Part shown: piece after piece, positions 1-11,512 of the stretch
Layout: every line of letters starts with the position of its first letter
Position numbering within the stretch: the first letter of the stretch is position 1
Source: Capronia americana
Lineage: Eukaryota; Ascomycota; Eurotiomycetes; Chaetothyriales; Herpotrichiellaceae
DNA length: 64,000 nucleotides
Reading direction: 5' to 3'
Assembly: GCA_016110215.1 (NCBI GenBank)
Contig: JADWQD010000006.1
Location: forward strand, 1,736,001 to 1,800,000
Notes under the pieces: generated by a model
The model's input: the letters and a program-made list of their open reading frames with translations, nothing else
What the model was told of the DNA's origin: nothing
The model's database searches: none
Translations under genes and position numbers: made by a program

Positions 1-1608
1 GCAAGGACAAATTCAAACACATCCTCCCCTTCTCGGACCATTCCACCTTGTAATGGTCTCAACGGGGATATGGAAAAATTGTACCAATCACGATCTTCTT
101 CTCCGTGTGTGTCGCGGTCGTCATAATACCATGACTTTCCAGAAAGAGCGAAAACCACCTGATCGTCATCCTCAAGGTGTGGACAACGCAACATTTTTTT
201 ACATAACTCGCATCCAGCATTTGCGGAACTCTTGAGCATCCGTAGTGTTGTGTAATGTTTAAAAACCAGCCACCACTTTTGATAGGAGAAACACGGGCTC
301 CATACCAGTCGACCACCACTATGCGCAAGATCCTGTTTGCCCAAAGAGGTTGTGACGAACAAGCAACACAGATCGCACAACGAGTCACTGCTACGGCACT
401 GAGCTGCATCCATCGCGTCGTTTCCAGGGATTCTGCAATGTAGAAGGAATCCACGCTTGTTAGTTGAGATTTCTTCTTTAGTAGGGATGCGGATAGCGCC
501 ATCGTCTTGGTATGAACTCCCAGGAGATGCAACCGAGGGGCAAGAGGGTAGTCTCGGCTTGGAAGTCCTACGCCTTTTGCCTGGTGTCATGCTTAAGGTT
601 TTCGGACGATGTATCCTTGAAAATTGACCGCTTGGCCGCGTTATCTGCAAATTTGGACAATTGGACTGCGCTTTTTTCCTCTCGTGCAATGGAACGATGG
701 CCAACTAGATGCGTCCTTGGAAATATCAATCGAAATATTGACCTCGGCTGTATCACAACAGCTTCAACATGATCCAGGTACGTAGCAGGTCGACTTGTAG
801 CGGTGAGACTCAAGTGTTGGCGGTGGTCACGTGGTCATGTCACGTGAACCATCCTTGGCAGCAAAGCGCGCCCGGCCTTCATCTGCCTGTTTACCACACA
901 GATAATTACCAATACCAACTGCATTGACACTGTTAGTTCAACACAAAGTAGAAGAAATAGTGGACATCCAATTTTGCAGGCAGCAGTCTCGCTGTCCCTA
1001 AGCGCCGAGTACGAATTGTATGGATAGCGACTTCTCCTTTGGGTTATGTGTTTCACACTACCCAGAACTAAGCAATTGCTACATCACGTTTGAACTTCGA
1101 ATTCTGCAATTGTCAATGCCAACTTTGTATCATAGTGGCTGTCGTCGAAGGTCGGGTCGAATCCTCACAGATCGTAGAAAGCTGGTGATGGAGGCTGGAA
1201 GAGTCGGGTTGCGCGAGGGATTTTGGATCCCGTGGGAGGGAAAAGCACTGCGCTGCTCGCTCTCCGTACGTCCCCATTTTATCCTCCACCAACAGATGAA
1301 CCATGATCTCAGCAGAGCAGTAACACGCACACCACAGTCAGGTCGAGAGGCTACGAAGATGGCGATTCCCCAATGATGGAAACATGATGTTGGGAAATGA
1401 TTCCAGCTCAATAAGATGTCGTGGCAACGTCACGCTCCTTCGCCCACTTGCGGATTCTTAATCCAGCAGATGGGATGTTCTCATGGCAGCATTCTCAACT
1501 TTTATACCCCGAGTTCAAATTGCTGAAATTCGTCTTGCGCCTGGGTAAGTTCGCCAGTTTACTACTACTTCCGACACTTTGCTCGTTACCGTGACACCAA
1601 CCATCAAC
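1..1608. other. Left-edge intergenic region, no gene recognised
   Basis: Only short overlapping open frames occur here (the longest is 157 codons on the minus strand at 59-532). None shows a recognisable domain, and none can be extended by plausible splicing. The last few hundred bases before 1609 serve as the promoter and leader of the dehydrogenase gene. Confidence 0.5.
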
Positions 1609-2716
1609 ATGCAGTCAGCACTACATCGCGTTGTCGGTCCGAGGAAGGAACTCCATGATCTCTCTGGCAGGACCGCAGTGGTCACAGGCGGTGCAAATGG
1701 GATCGGATTTCAGATTTCGCGGCAATTCGCGCAAGCTAAAGCCAAGGTCATCATGGTGAACCGAAAGGAGGACCAAGGAGATGAGGCAATCAAGGAGATC
1801 AAGGACGAAACTCCGGGTGCCGACGTGGATTGGGTGGGCTGCGATCTGGGCAATCTCAAGGAGGTGAAGCAAGTCTTCACTGTCCTTCGCAACAAGCTCG
1901 ATCGGGTGGACTTGGTAAGTGCAAAAGAGGTCGACAATCCTCCCCAGGAGACACCGAGACTGACAGGCTTGGTAGCTGATCTTGTCTGCAGGCATTAATA
2001 CGAACACCTACGGGCTTGACGCCGATGGGATCGACCGACATTTCGGCGTCAATTTCCTGGGCCAATTCTATGCCGTGAACCTGCTGTACCCTCTCATCCG
2101 CAAGACATCGAAGATCTCAGACGTTCCTCCGCGAATCGTCTTCGAAGCCTCCGAAGTACACCGTGCGTCTCCTTCAAACATCCACTTCGGCTCACTTGAC
2201 GAGATCAACGACGAGAACTTCGGCGCAACACATCTCTACGCGCGCACCAAACTGGCCCTGATCCTGTTGGCCAAGTTCATCCTGCCCGAGAAGGTCATCA
2301 AGCCGAATGGCGACAAAGTATACTCTCTGAGTGTCCACCCAGGGACTGTCAACACGAATATGCAGCAGCAATGGAAGGATGCATACCCGGGCGTCTTCGG
2401 GAACTTTTTGAGCTGGGCAATGACCACTGTTGGAAGAGATATCGAGCAGGGTTCGTACAGCGCACTGTGGGCCGCTACCGCTCCGGAGGTCGAAGAGAAG
2501 AACTACCAAGGGTATTACTTTGTGGATCCGGTGAGTACTGTAGCTTCAGGGATCTGTGATCCGAGGCACTGACATCAGATGTAGGGTCAACCCGGCAAAG
2601 AATCATCACAAGCTTCTGATCCCAAGCTAGCGGATGCCCTCTACACATTGAGTACTAAGTTGATCCAGGAGAAGGTTGGTGAGGATGCGCTTGTGCCTTG
2701 GGACCAAGAAGCATGA
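1609..2716 (+). CDS. Short-chain dehydrogenase/reductase (SDR)
   Basis: NAD(P)H-dependent oxidoreductase of the classical SDR fold; the substrate is unknown. Three exons fit in phase: 1609-1914, 1976-2530 and 2585-2716, giving about 330 residues. The introns begin GTAAGT and GTGAGT and end GGTAG and TGTAG. Exon 1 carries the cofactor motif TGGANGIG (TGxxxGIG) near residue 30. Exon 2 opens with LILSAGI, the SDR NAG-like turn, and carries the catalytic YARTK (YxxxK) followed by the usual VHPGTVNTNM stretch. The length and the C-terminal half resemble fungal retinol-dehydrogenase/WW-oxidoreductase-like SDRs. An ATG at 1609 follows an AAC context and puts the Rossmann motif at the expected distance. 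It lies on the far side of the HET gene from the putative catabolic cluster, so membership in that cluster is only a possibility. Confidence 0.88.
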
Positions 2717-3179
2717 ATATAGGTGAATCAAGGAGGACAGCCGAATAGACTGTCTGTCTCTCCTCGTACAGACGATTTGCAGGGGCGGATAAGTACGATG
2801 TTGCGGAATCACAGAACTGAATATCTGTGAGGGGTCGTGACGACAGTAATATCAGATGCTTGACTGTCGACGTTCAACTTGGCGCTCTTTTCTCCTGTTG
2901 AAGCAGGACCGCATGTTTCAGTCTGTGATACCGTTCCTCAGCCTGGCACCATTGGCGTCACTGTTCAGCGCCATCCGCCTCCATTTGGCTCTTTCTACTC
3001 ATTTCCCCAAGATATTGATCGGTCGGAGCTTACTGAAAGTATCTCTTGATTTGAGTTACCTTAGTTACGTGTAAGCTGCTTGTGAGAACGAGGTCAGATC
3101 CTACAGTTTCAGACCCAGACCCAGTAGTCCTAGTGAAAGTTGCCCGCCACATGTGACCGAATTCGATGACCGACCAAGT
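2717..3179. other. Convergent intergenic region
   Basis: This is the space between the 3' ends of the SDR gene (plus) and the calmodulin-HET gene (minus). I see no coding or structural signal beyond the two downstream tails. Confidence 0.5.
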
Positions 3180-6100
3180 TCAAGTAATACACCAATACCG
3201 ATTCCCCAACCCCTCCCAGCTCGTCACTTCTTCGTCCCGCGGCATCGTCGTCGAACCAACCTCGTCGTCACTACCGTCCAGCAGCATCCTCTTTCTCACG
3301 CGGACCTGACACAAGAACCTGGCGTGAATCTCATGCCCTTTTTCCTCCTGAATCGACAGGAGCACGGCGGGGCTGTCAGGGAGGTAATGATTGAAGACGA
3401 GGGCAAGCTGCGCATGCTCGCCGAGTCTGGGGCCGTGGTGCGCCCAGCCTTGCGAGTCCTTCGGGTGGGCTGCTTCCCATTGCGTGCAGGTGACTTCGTA
3501 CCAGCAGGTGTTTCTTTCGTGCTCGCTGCTGGCCATGTTCGTGTATGGCGAGCCGATGCTGCGTGCGAATGCCGCTGCGTTTCTGAGGATCCCGTCCTTC
3601 AGGTGTTGCTTGTCTGCCTCTGGGCCGTAGCCGCCGAGGCGGTAGACCTTGTAGAGTTGCAAATAGCATTCGGTCAGCCATACTTGTGGGTCTGTGTCGT
3701 CTCCGATTGATGTTGGGAGGTTTTGCCGTTGTTCTTCGAAGGCATCCAGCAAGACAATGGGGTTCTTGAACTCATGGGAGATGTACAAGTCGGATTGAAG
3801 CGCGGCGAGGATTTTGTCCCAGTCGACGATTGGACCGTGCATGTCGAGGGATGAGAGATCTTTCAAGAGTAGAGTCGAACATTTGTCCCCAGTCCCGATG
3901 CCCGTGAGTTTGATGCCTTGGTATTCCGCATGCAAGCCGTCGTCTTCGAACCAAGCATCTTCCGGTCCGCCTTTGGCCAGCACTTCATATCTGCTGAGGT
4001 CGTCGACAGTGAGGAAAGTAGTAGGCGCCCAAGAACAGGGAGGAGTGCCGATTCGTTGCCCATCGCAAAAAAGGATCGACGCTGGCATCAACGACGCCAA
4101 CCGTAGCATTCTTGTCATCCTCTTCGTTGCTGTGTCCAGATGCACGAGCTCGGAAATGTCGACTTCCAACGCAGCGCCTACGCAGATCGACTCGTCAAGA
4201 TCCCGTGTTATGCTTCGATATTCGATGCTTTTGGCAATGTTCGCCCATCGTCTCGTCCACCCTTGGAGCCCCGTCGGACCCGAGCTCGTAGTCAAAATGG
4301 TAAGACTTTGTACAAGCGCCTCCACAGCGTCTTGCCCGTACGAAGGCATGAGATTTTTGTCTGCCCAGATAATATTGTCGAATGCCAAGTTCCTGACATC
4401 CAGCTGGATATTGAGTCGATTGTAGTGGCCTGGTATGCTCGCCAACATAGCTTCCTGCAACGTCCACAGTCTGCGCATCCAGTCAGAAGATAAAATCGCA
4501 ACGGCCGTCTCCGTCTTGAAATGTTCGTTGCTCGATTGCCGGACCTGATCATCATGGATGAGTATATACTCTGCTTCACGATACACTTTTGATAATCCCG
4601 CTATGGCCAATTTGCGGATCTCTTTATGCTTGGTCGCGTTTGGAACACACAGAGTGTCAATCCACACATTGAGCTTCTCACCCTGTGGTCTCAGGCCGCC
4701 GAAATAACTCTGAAATCTTGTTCTGAATGAGCTGTCCTCCATTCCGGTCGCAGCCATCTGAATCTGCGAAAGACGGCAGGAAGGCAACGTGTTTGCGAGC
4801 TCTTGCTTCGATGGACTACCCATGCCGTGTGCCCAGACATGCGAAATGGCACAAAAGGGGAGTTTGTTTTCGTTGGTGCGTTCGACAATCTCCAGCTCTC
4901 CACGCTTCCAATAGTCTGTACCAATGATCTGTTGCGGCCACTCTGGAATAACCACCTGTGGGATACCACCCCGAGAAATGATGCTGGAAACTTTCTCCAT
5001 GTCGACAGAGATTGGTCGGCATGGATCAGACATTGTGTCGCAAAATACAGTATGTGTCTGCTTGTAGTTCGAGGTATCCACGGTCAGGGCGGCACATTGG
5101 AACTTGGTGCATTTCGAATGATCCACTGGCTTGGGCCTCTTGAACCGTAGCTGCGTATAATGAAGTCCAGCCACTCCCAAGGTGTCCTCTAGAAATTTCA
5201 CTGTGCTCGGACACCAGAAATCATGGTTTATCATGGTGTTTACGATTGCGTGTCGGAGTGTCTCAATCGACTCGTCAAAGAAGGCATTTTTAGACCTGGG
5301 TATTTTCAAGCGTTCGCGCTCATCGTGATAAAGAACCCAGAGGTGTACGGCCTGGTCATGGAATTCCAAGGGCTTGAGCAAGTGCTGTAGGTGATTCACC
5401 CTCTCCGAGGACCAGCCTTCGAGCTTCTCGAGAGCATCAATGAAGTGGTTGTACAAGATAGCATCCCTATTTCTGTCGTAGGCTTCAATGTCCATTGTGG
5501 GCTCACCTTGAGGTGCCGACATCATAAGCTCCACAAATGACTGATAGTCAATCACGCCGTCGCCGTCCTGGTCAGCTTCCCTGATCATCTCATCCACTTC
5601 CTCATCAGTCAACTTGTTCTCATACGGTCTCATGAATTTTTGGAGCTCTTCAGCGGAGATGAACCCTTTATTGTCTCGGTCAAAGACTTTGAAGGCCTGT
5701 CTGATTTCTTGCTCTGCATCGAGGTCCGTCATGTTCCGTTGCATCAAAAGCAGAAACTCTGGCACAAGAGTTAGCCAATAGTCCCTGAATAGAAGAATTG
5801 AAAGGGTGGCAACCCACCGGAAAATTTGATAGTTCCGTTGTTTTCTTGATCTAATTCGTCCAACATGTGTTGTAGTTCAGACTCAGAAGGGTTCTGTCCC
5901 AGGGACCTCATTACTGTCCCGAGATCCTTCACAGAGATCGTTCCTGGATTTGTGACAACAACGGTCAATGCAATACAAAATTCCTCGTGGAGATAGAGTT
6001 GGAATAGCTGCATGAGCAGCAAATTGCGTGAGCGAACTTACCGAGGCCGTCTCTATCCTGTACGGATTGATCGTAAGCCTTGCGTCCGAATGTTCAAATT

Positions 6101-6241
6101 TAACCCAGTCTAACACTTACAAAGAACGAAAAAGCTTCCTTGAACTCGGAGACTTGCTCCTCGGTGAGCGAATGAGCCTGAGAGACGGTTTCTATTCAGT
6201 AACGTCATTGTGGTCTTTGGGGGGTTCCATACTAATGCCAT
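3180..6241 (-). CDS. Calmodulin-HET domain fusion protein
   Basis: About 928 residues from five exons: 6241-6233, 6177-6121, 6057-6042, 5943-5818 and 5758-3180. All junctions agree in phase. Residues 4-149 are a calmodulin: SLTEEQVSEFKEAF helix, EF loops at 23-34, 59-70, 96-107 and 132-143, and the FVELMM end. Residues about 368-510 form a HET (heterokaryon incompatibility) domain, seen from LPFCAISHVW, NVWIDTLCVP, KVYREAEYILIHDD and WMRRLWTLQEA. The long C-terminal tail is unassigned. HET proteins trigger cell death when unlike hyphae fuse, so a calcium-sensor front end could act as its switch (inference). Each loop departs from canonical calmodulin: L at position 5 and D at 12 in loop 1, E at 3 and K at 9 in loop 2, K at 5 in loop 3, S instead of E at 12 in loop 4. 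The 9-base first exon (Met-Ala-Leu) is my best reconstruction and the weakest part. The join between the two halves lies inside one 2.6-kb exon, so it is not a gene-prediction artefact. Confidence 0.87.
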
Positions 6242-7313
6242 TGCGGAAGCCAGCTGCAGCCTGCTTGCCTGGTTGAAAGTCTCGAAGGTCCACTTGTACG
6301 CCAGGGTTATCCTTGGATGAGGGAAACACGCAAGACAGTTGCTATTCTGGAGGGAAATCGACTCACGCAGTCTCAGATAGTATTTGCAAGGCTTTTGTGC
6401 AAGATGATCGAGCTATTTGACTAGGGTGGACATCTATTAAGTAGAACCAGGTGGGGTGAACTCGTATCCCATCAGCTGTTGAGAAAGCTGAAATTTGACT
6501 TGGCACCCTCTTGCTGCGCCAAGTCGGTCGACACGAGGACCAGGAATATCACGAGGCACTCCTCGTGTTTCTTGGGGATGTTGAAGAGTTCCAGGTTGGC
6601 TTGCAGAGCCAGAACAGGTGGGAGTAGCAAAGGTGAATGGGACTGCTCGTGTTCTTCGGGATAAAGCTGGGAACGTCACTGTCCAAAGCAGAAGCATGAG
6701 ATGCAAGGACCTTTTTGACATGGGATATATATCACAGCGGTGCACTGGGAAGAGACGCACGTACTCCGAGGTGCTTGCTATGAGCATGGCTTTTGGAGGT
6801 GTGGTTCCCAGGATACTGTGAATGGAGGATCTCAAGGAACGGTTACAACCTCAAAACGGATACTGTCATCGCAATTGTGGTCTGCCGCTTTGCTCGGGAA
6901 TCATGTGAGCTGGCTCAACTTCGGCTCAGCCCCAGCGTGACCTACTCAGCCTACTCTTGCAGTTGAGTTGACTTATACTGTATTCGCGGTTTGAGACGAG
7001 AGTTCAAATGAATGCGCATCTCGTGACGTAAGCCTTATACTAAACTCTTGGCGCGAATTTCAGCCTTGCGAAGCCCAAATTCAGCCTCGGCGATCTCTTG
7101 GCACTACCGGAATCCGGGATGAGATCCCGAAGCCTCCACCGAAACCTTTCGAGTCGCTTAGAAATGCGCGTCGACGCTGTTTATTATATGACCCCTTGGA
7201 GGCGAGGCGAACGTCTATATAATCTGTGAAACGGTAAGCCGGTATTGACTCCAGTCTCTCTATCGCGCCTGCAATCAAAGCAAAGCTACAAATACAGAAG
7301 TACATTCGTCACG
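6242..7313. other. Divergent intergenic region, HET gene / SnoaL gene
   Basis: No convincing gene; the 132-codon minus-strand frame at 6437-6835 has no recognisable domain. Near the right end, at 7106-7118, the sequence holds an inverted pair of CCGG half-sites (CCGGAATCCGG). It resembles the TCCGGA palindromes in the permease/oxidoreductase promoter. Confidence 0.5.
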
Positions 7314-7810
7314 ATGACCAGCGTGGACAGAGACACAATCCAAGCATGGCTTGAAGGCGTAAGTCTGTCCGGAATCTACTCGTAGATGCCTAGTGCCCTA
7401 CCTACTGACATGTGCCTGCCTAGTTCCATCGCGGGAGCGCCGAGTTAAACGCGGAAAAGTGGTGTGACGCTTTCATGACCGACGACATCGAGCTCCAATA
7501 CGCCAACAACCCCGTGTTGAAAGGAGCAGAGGTCAAGGACATGTTCTCCAAAACCTTTCAGCACCTGGACTTGATGGAACACAAGATTGTGTACTTTGAC
7601 TTTGTGGCGCCCAAGATCTATCAAGCTGCACGCATCCGGTATCGGGTGAAGGGGGATGACGAGAGTCGGGATATTGAGATCCCCGGATTTGCCACTTTCT
7701 TTGTTCGCAATGAGCCAGATGGGTCGTTGAAGTGCTATCGAGCAGAAACTTACCTGGACCCATCTCAGCTTTTTGCCAGGATTGCTGAGAAATCCGCGGG
7801 TTCGACGTGA
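7314..7810 (+). CDS. SnoaL-like (NTF2-fold) protein
   Basis: Small protein of 143 residues from two exons, 7314-7358 and 7424-7810, joined in phase 0 across a GTAAGT...CTAG intron. The pattern is that of the SnoaL/NTF2-like cone fold: an N-terminal helix around 'TIQAWLEGFHRGSAELNAEKW', then 'MTDDIELQYANNPVLKGAEVKDMFSK' in pieces, followed by beta strands rich in aromatic residues. Members act as cyclases, isomerases or simple binding proteins for small hydrophobic molecules, and the substrate cannot be read from the sequence. It sits next to a permease and an FAD oxidoreductase, which suggests a shared pathway. A TCCGGA hexamer lies inside the first intron at 7368-7373. Confidence 0.75.
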
Positions 7811-7974
7811 GTCATGGACATTCGAACATCGCATTCTACATAGCCTCCTTGAGAACACGTTTATTCAATCAATCGCAATCGTCGTCCTTGCTTGCTCTTC
7901 CATCTGTCCCTCCGAAGATCTGGAGCGAGCCAGTGCAGCCGCGATGTGACCCTGTACTTCCCTGACACCACCAA

Positions 7975-9553
7975 TCACAACGTGTACCTGTACTCGGGAT
8001 GCAAATGCCCTAGTCTTTGGACAATCTCTTGCGGTTGTTCAAGCCCTTCAGCCCTCCCACCGGCGCGTCTGAACCTGTTCTCTTTCCACAAATTCCAGGT
8101 TGCTGTCGCGACGAGGAATCCCATCAAGATGCTTCCGCCAAGGTTGACATAGTGTCCCTCTAGATACAATGGCGCGGATTCAGGTAGGTAGGTCCAGGTC
8201 GCAATCAGTGCTCCAATATTTCCCGCCCCGACGACATAACCCGAGACAACAGCACGTACAGACGGTCCTGCTGCGTTGTCGACCGCCCAAGCAAGTAAAA
8301 TCGGGGCAGCAGTAAATGCACCACAAGTGGCAAGGAAGACTGCAAAGTATCTGACTCCTGTTCCACGGAGGCTGACAAGAATTGAGAAGCCAGTAACAGC
8401 AAACGCCACGAGGTAGATGAAGAGGACGCCGCGCTTCCGAAGCCTGTCCGAGAGGAATGAACTTGCAATGCAGCAAAGGGCCGAGCATGCAAAGGGTGGA
8501 ACCGTCAGAAGTTGTGCGCGTGTGCTGGAAAATCCCATGGATTTCAGCAGGGTTGGCTAAGGCATTATCAGCATGACCGAATCGACAGAAAGCAGCTTGT
8601 TGCTTACCATGAATAGCGAGAGAGCTGTAAGGGTCATCAATGCGCACAGAGTGGCAAGAGAGATCAACTGAGTATTCCAATTGAGTAAGGCGCTTCTGAA
8701 AGACAACCGGTCCAAAGGCTCTTTTTCGTCTTGGACTAGCGTCTCCGACTCGATGCGCCTAACAGCGTAGGCACGGTCGGACTCGCTAAGGAACGTGGCA
8801 TCGGGGACTGAATCCGGGACAAAGATCCAAACCAACACAGCCAATGTCATGGACACCAGGCCTTCGACAAAGAATATCCATCTCCAGCGGGCCAAGATGC
8901 CAGCTTGCGGAATGTGTGAGAGTCCAGCAGCAAGCAACCCGCCGAACGAGCCTGCTACTGACGCCATCGCCGCCTTGATACCCCAGCGCCCGCCAAGCTC
9001 GTGACGCCGGTAGTATTGTGCATAGAGGTACATGATTCCGGGCTGAATACCGGACTCAAAACACCCAAGCAGGACTCGGAGGAACATCATGGCTGGGTAA
9101 GAAGAAACGAACGAGACACAAAACGTTGTGGCACCAAAGCCCAGGGTCAAGAATGCCAGCCACTTTCTTGGGCCTAGTTTGCGACAAGCCATGTTGGCGG
9201 GGCTGGAGCAAAAGGTTAGCAAGTACTAAGGCGGCGCACGCTGGTCCAACTTACATCTCAAGAAGAATGTAGGCAAGGTAAAATCCTGTCAATATCATGT
9301 TGAATCGATTCCCAGTCAGGTGTGCATCCTCCTTCATACCGAGTATGATCGCATTTCCGGTGTTTGTTCGGTCAATATTGGCGATGAGCCAAATGAAGAC
9401 ACCAAAGGGCAAGATCCGCAAGTCAAACTTTCGGCGCAAGCGCTTCTCGGTGTCTTCGTCAATAGACATCGTGACCACCCCGAGCTCGAGTTGATCGTCG
9501 CCATCCTTTTGTGAGGAATACTCCACCTGAACCTCATTGTTGTTCTTCGACAT
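7975..9553 (-). CDS. MFS permease, anion:cation symporter (ACS/Dal5-Tna1) family
   Basis: About 491 residues from exons 9553-9255, 9202-8608 and 8556-7975; total exon length is a multiple of three. The N-terminal region has the family signature around LRILPFGVFIWLIANIDRTN, and the second exon opens with EIPANMACRKLGPRKW, the usual loop after helix 2. Around ten to twelve hydrophobic segments follow, with RWIFFVEGL at helix 6 and TRAQLLTVPPF in the middle loop. The family imports organic anions such as allantoate, nicotinate, pantothenate or other carboxylates. It is transcribed divergently from the FAD oxidoreductase at 10118, so the two probably share one control region. Donors GTAAGT and GTAAGC and acceptors CCAG and TTAG are standard. 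Confidence 0.92.
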
Positions 9554-10117
9554 GGCGCCTGCAGAGGTTCCCTATAATTTTTGCACAATTGAATGTGACA
9601 AATGACAGTTGGAGTAAGTCTGAATTGAAGTCGAGTTGAAAGAGAGACAACAAGAGCTCGCTTGAGACGCTGCGATGTTCATATATCTTTCTCCACCCCC
9701 TCCCTGAATATCCTGGGGACCTCCGGATACGTGGAGATCCGTCACTCACCACTAACTGAGGAAAAATCTCAAACAAAGATTGGGCGGGGCATCATCGGCG
9801 AGCGGAAAGAGGGGACAAGGAGGGAGGGAGTGAAGGTTTCCGGAATATCATCCCGGACCCGAGCGGACACTTCGGGGTTGGGTTCCGGATCTCTGTTTTC
9901 GGTACCCTGCATTGGACACCATCTTCATTCAGAGATGGCCGACTGGAGATTCGGGCGGATGAAGTAGGACAGGAAGCTTCCAAGTCGTGATGACAAGGCA
10001 GACTCTGTTGATCATCTTTAAGCATCACCTGAGCGCTGACCCAACCACAAGGACTTCCTGTGCTGTCCCCTTCACATATACTTGGTATCGACAACCGCTC
10101 CTCTGACATCGTAAACA
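9554..10117. promoter_or_regulatory. Divergent promoter with repeated TCCGGA palindromes
   Basis: The 564 bases between the permease (minus) and oxidoreductase (plus) starts hold three perfect copies of the palindrome TCCGGA at 9722-9727, 9839-9844 and 9884-9889. A near copy, CCCGGA, lies at 9852-9857. Two of the perfect copies are flanked as TTCCGGA. Zn2Cys6 factors usually bind CGG triplets in inverted or everted pairs, and a gene for such a factor lies at 11967, so these are reasonable operator candidates. The stretch around 9780-9835 is purine-rich. Binding is inferred, not shown. Confidence 0.5.
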
Positions 10118-11512
10118 ATGCCAATGGCAACTTGCGAGGCAATTGAGGGGGAAAAGTATACAGTAATCATCCTTGGTGGCGGCGCGGCTGGTATCGGCGC
10201 GGCACTTGGTGCCAGACAAGCTGCTCCCGAGGCTCGCATACTGCTCATCGAGGCTGAAGGATACCTTGGCGGCGCTGCTACTCACCGCGGAGTTGTCTCA
10301 TATTGCGGGTTATTCACCATAGAGGACAGTCCAAGACGGGCGGTAGGAGGAGTATGGGACGAGATCAGAGAGAAGTTACTCAAGATATCTGGCACCACGA
10401 ATACGCCAGTTCGACATCGCGGAATCTTCCAGGTAAATGAGCCAAGTGTCCAAATTATTTCCCACTGACAGAGGTTGTGACAGGTAATCGAACCAGAATG
10501 CCTTAAAATCGTTCTTGACGATATAACGGTGGCGCATAATATTGAAGTTCTTCTCCATACCTCCTTAGTGGGAGCGACACGTCGGTCGGACGGGCGAGTT
10601 GCTCGAGTGCAGATACAAGAGAGGCGTGGACGGCGCGAACTTGTTGCCGAATCTTTCGTCGACTGCTCGGGAGATGCGGATCTTGCCTTCCACTCGGGCG
10701 CTTCGACGCGATATGGGAACCACGGTACCGTCAACCTCGGATCTCTTGCGACCCGATTTGGAGGCATCTCGTCAAGGGTTACCCCAACCGCTACGTTGTG
10801 GCGAGAAGCGATCCTGTCAGCTAAATCAAAGAACGCAGAGCTTCAGAAGCTGATGAAGAAAAACCAGTCAGTCCTCATACGCCTTCCAATGTCTGGGGAT
10901 ATAGTCGCATTTCTGGCATCTGCCTCTTATGATGCAAGAGACTCCTCGAGCATCACCGCGGCCGAAATGTCTGGGCGAAGACAAGCGCAAGCGTACTTGG
11001 AAGTTCTTCGGAAGTTACCAGGCCATGAGAGAATGTATCTTGTGTCAACTGGGCCAAATTTTGGAACAAGAGAATCCCGCCATGTCAATTCGATGTATCA
11101 ACTGACCGAAGACGACATCATGTGCAATCGACACTTCGACGATAATGTCGCCCTGTGCGCCTGGGGCATGGAGTTCCACGATCCGGAGCATCGTGATTGG
11201 GAAAGCAGCTTCAAGCTACCGCCCAACGGGACGTTCGAGATCCCACTCCGATCACTTCGCTCCGTCGACACTCCCAATCTGTATGTAGCTGGTCGTTGCG
11301 TTGATGGCGATCGTGCTGCTGGAAGTGCCGTCCGGGTGATGGGAACCGCTCTGGCAACAGGGCAGGCCGCCGGAGTGGCTGCTGGCTTAGCCGCATCGAA
11401 GGGAATTGAAGGTGGCTGGGACAGTCGAGATGTCCAAGCTGTTCTAAAAGCTCATGGTGCGTTGCTGGACGCCGCCAAATTACCGCCGCTTCAAGGAGAA
11501 CCGGTAGTTTGA
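10118..11512 (+). CDS. FAD-dependent oxidoreductase
   Basis: About 447 residues from exons 10118-10432 and 10484-11512, phase 0. A dinucleotide-binding Rossmann motif GGGAAGIGAA lies near residues 20-30, followed by the acidic end of the second strand (LLIEAEGYLGGAATH). A second flavin contact is at SFVDCSGDADLAF, and a C-terminal GRCVDGDRAAGSAVRVMG stretch matches the FAD-closing motif of the FAD-dependent oxidoreductase family that includes bacterial succinate/fumarate-type flavoproteins. It lacks an obvious signal peptide or membrane segment, so it is probably cytosolic. The substrate is unknown. It is divergent from an ACS permease and followed by a Zn2Cys6 regulator and a hydrolase, which points to oxidation of an imported compound (inference). 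Confidence 0.86.

Noticed and set aside
59..532. 157-codon minus-strand frame
   Set aside because: No domain, odd composition, no supporting start or splice pattern.
1150..1170. tRNA B-box-like GGGTCGAATCC
   Set aside because: No matching A-box and no acceptor stem; chance match.
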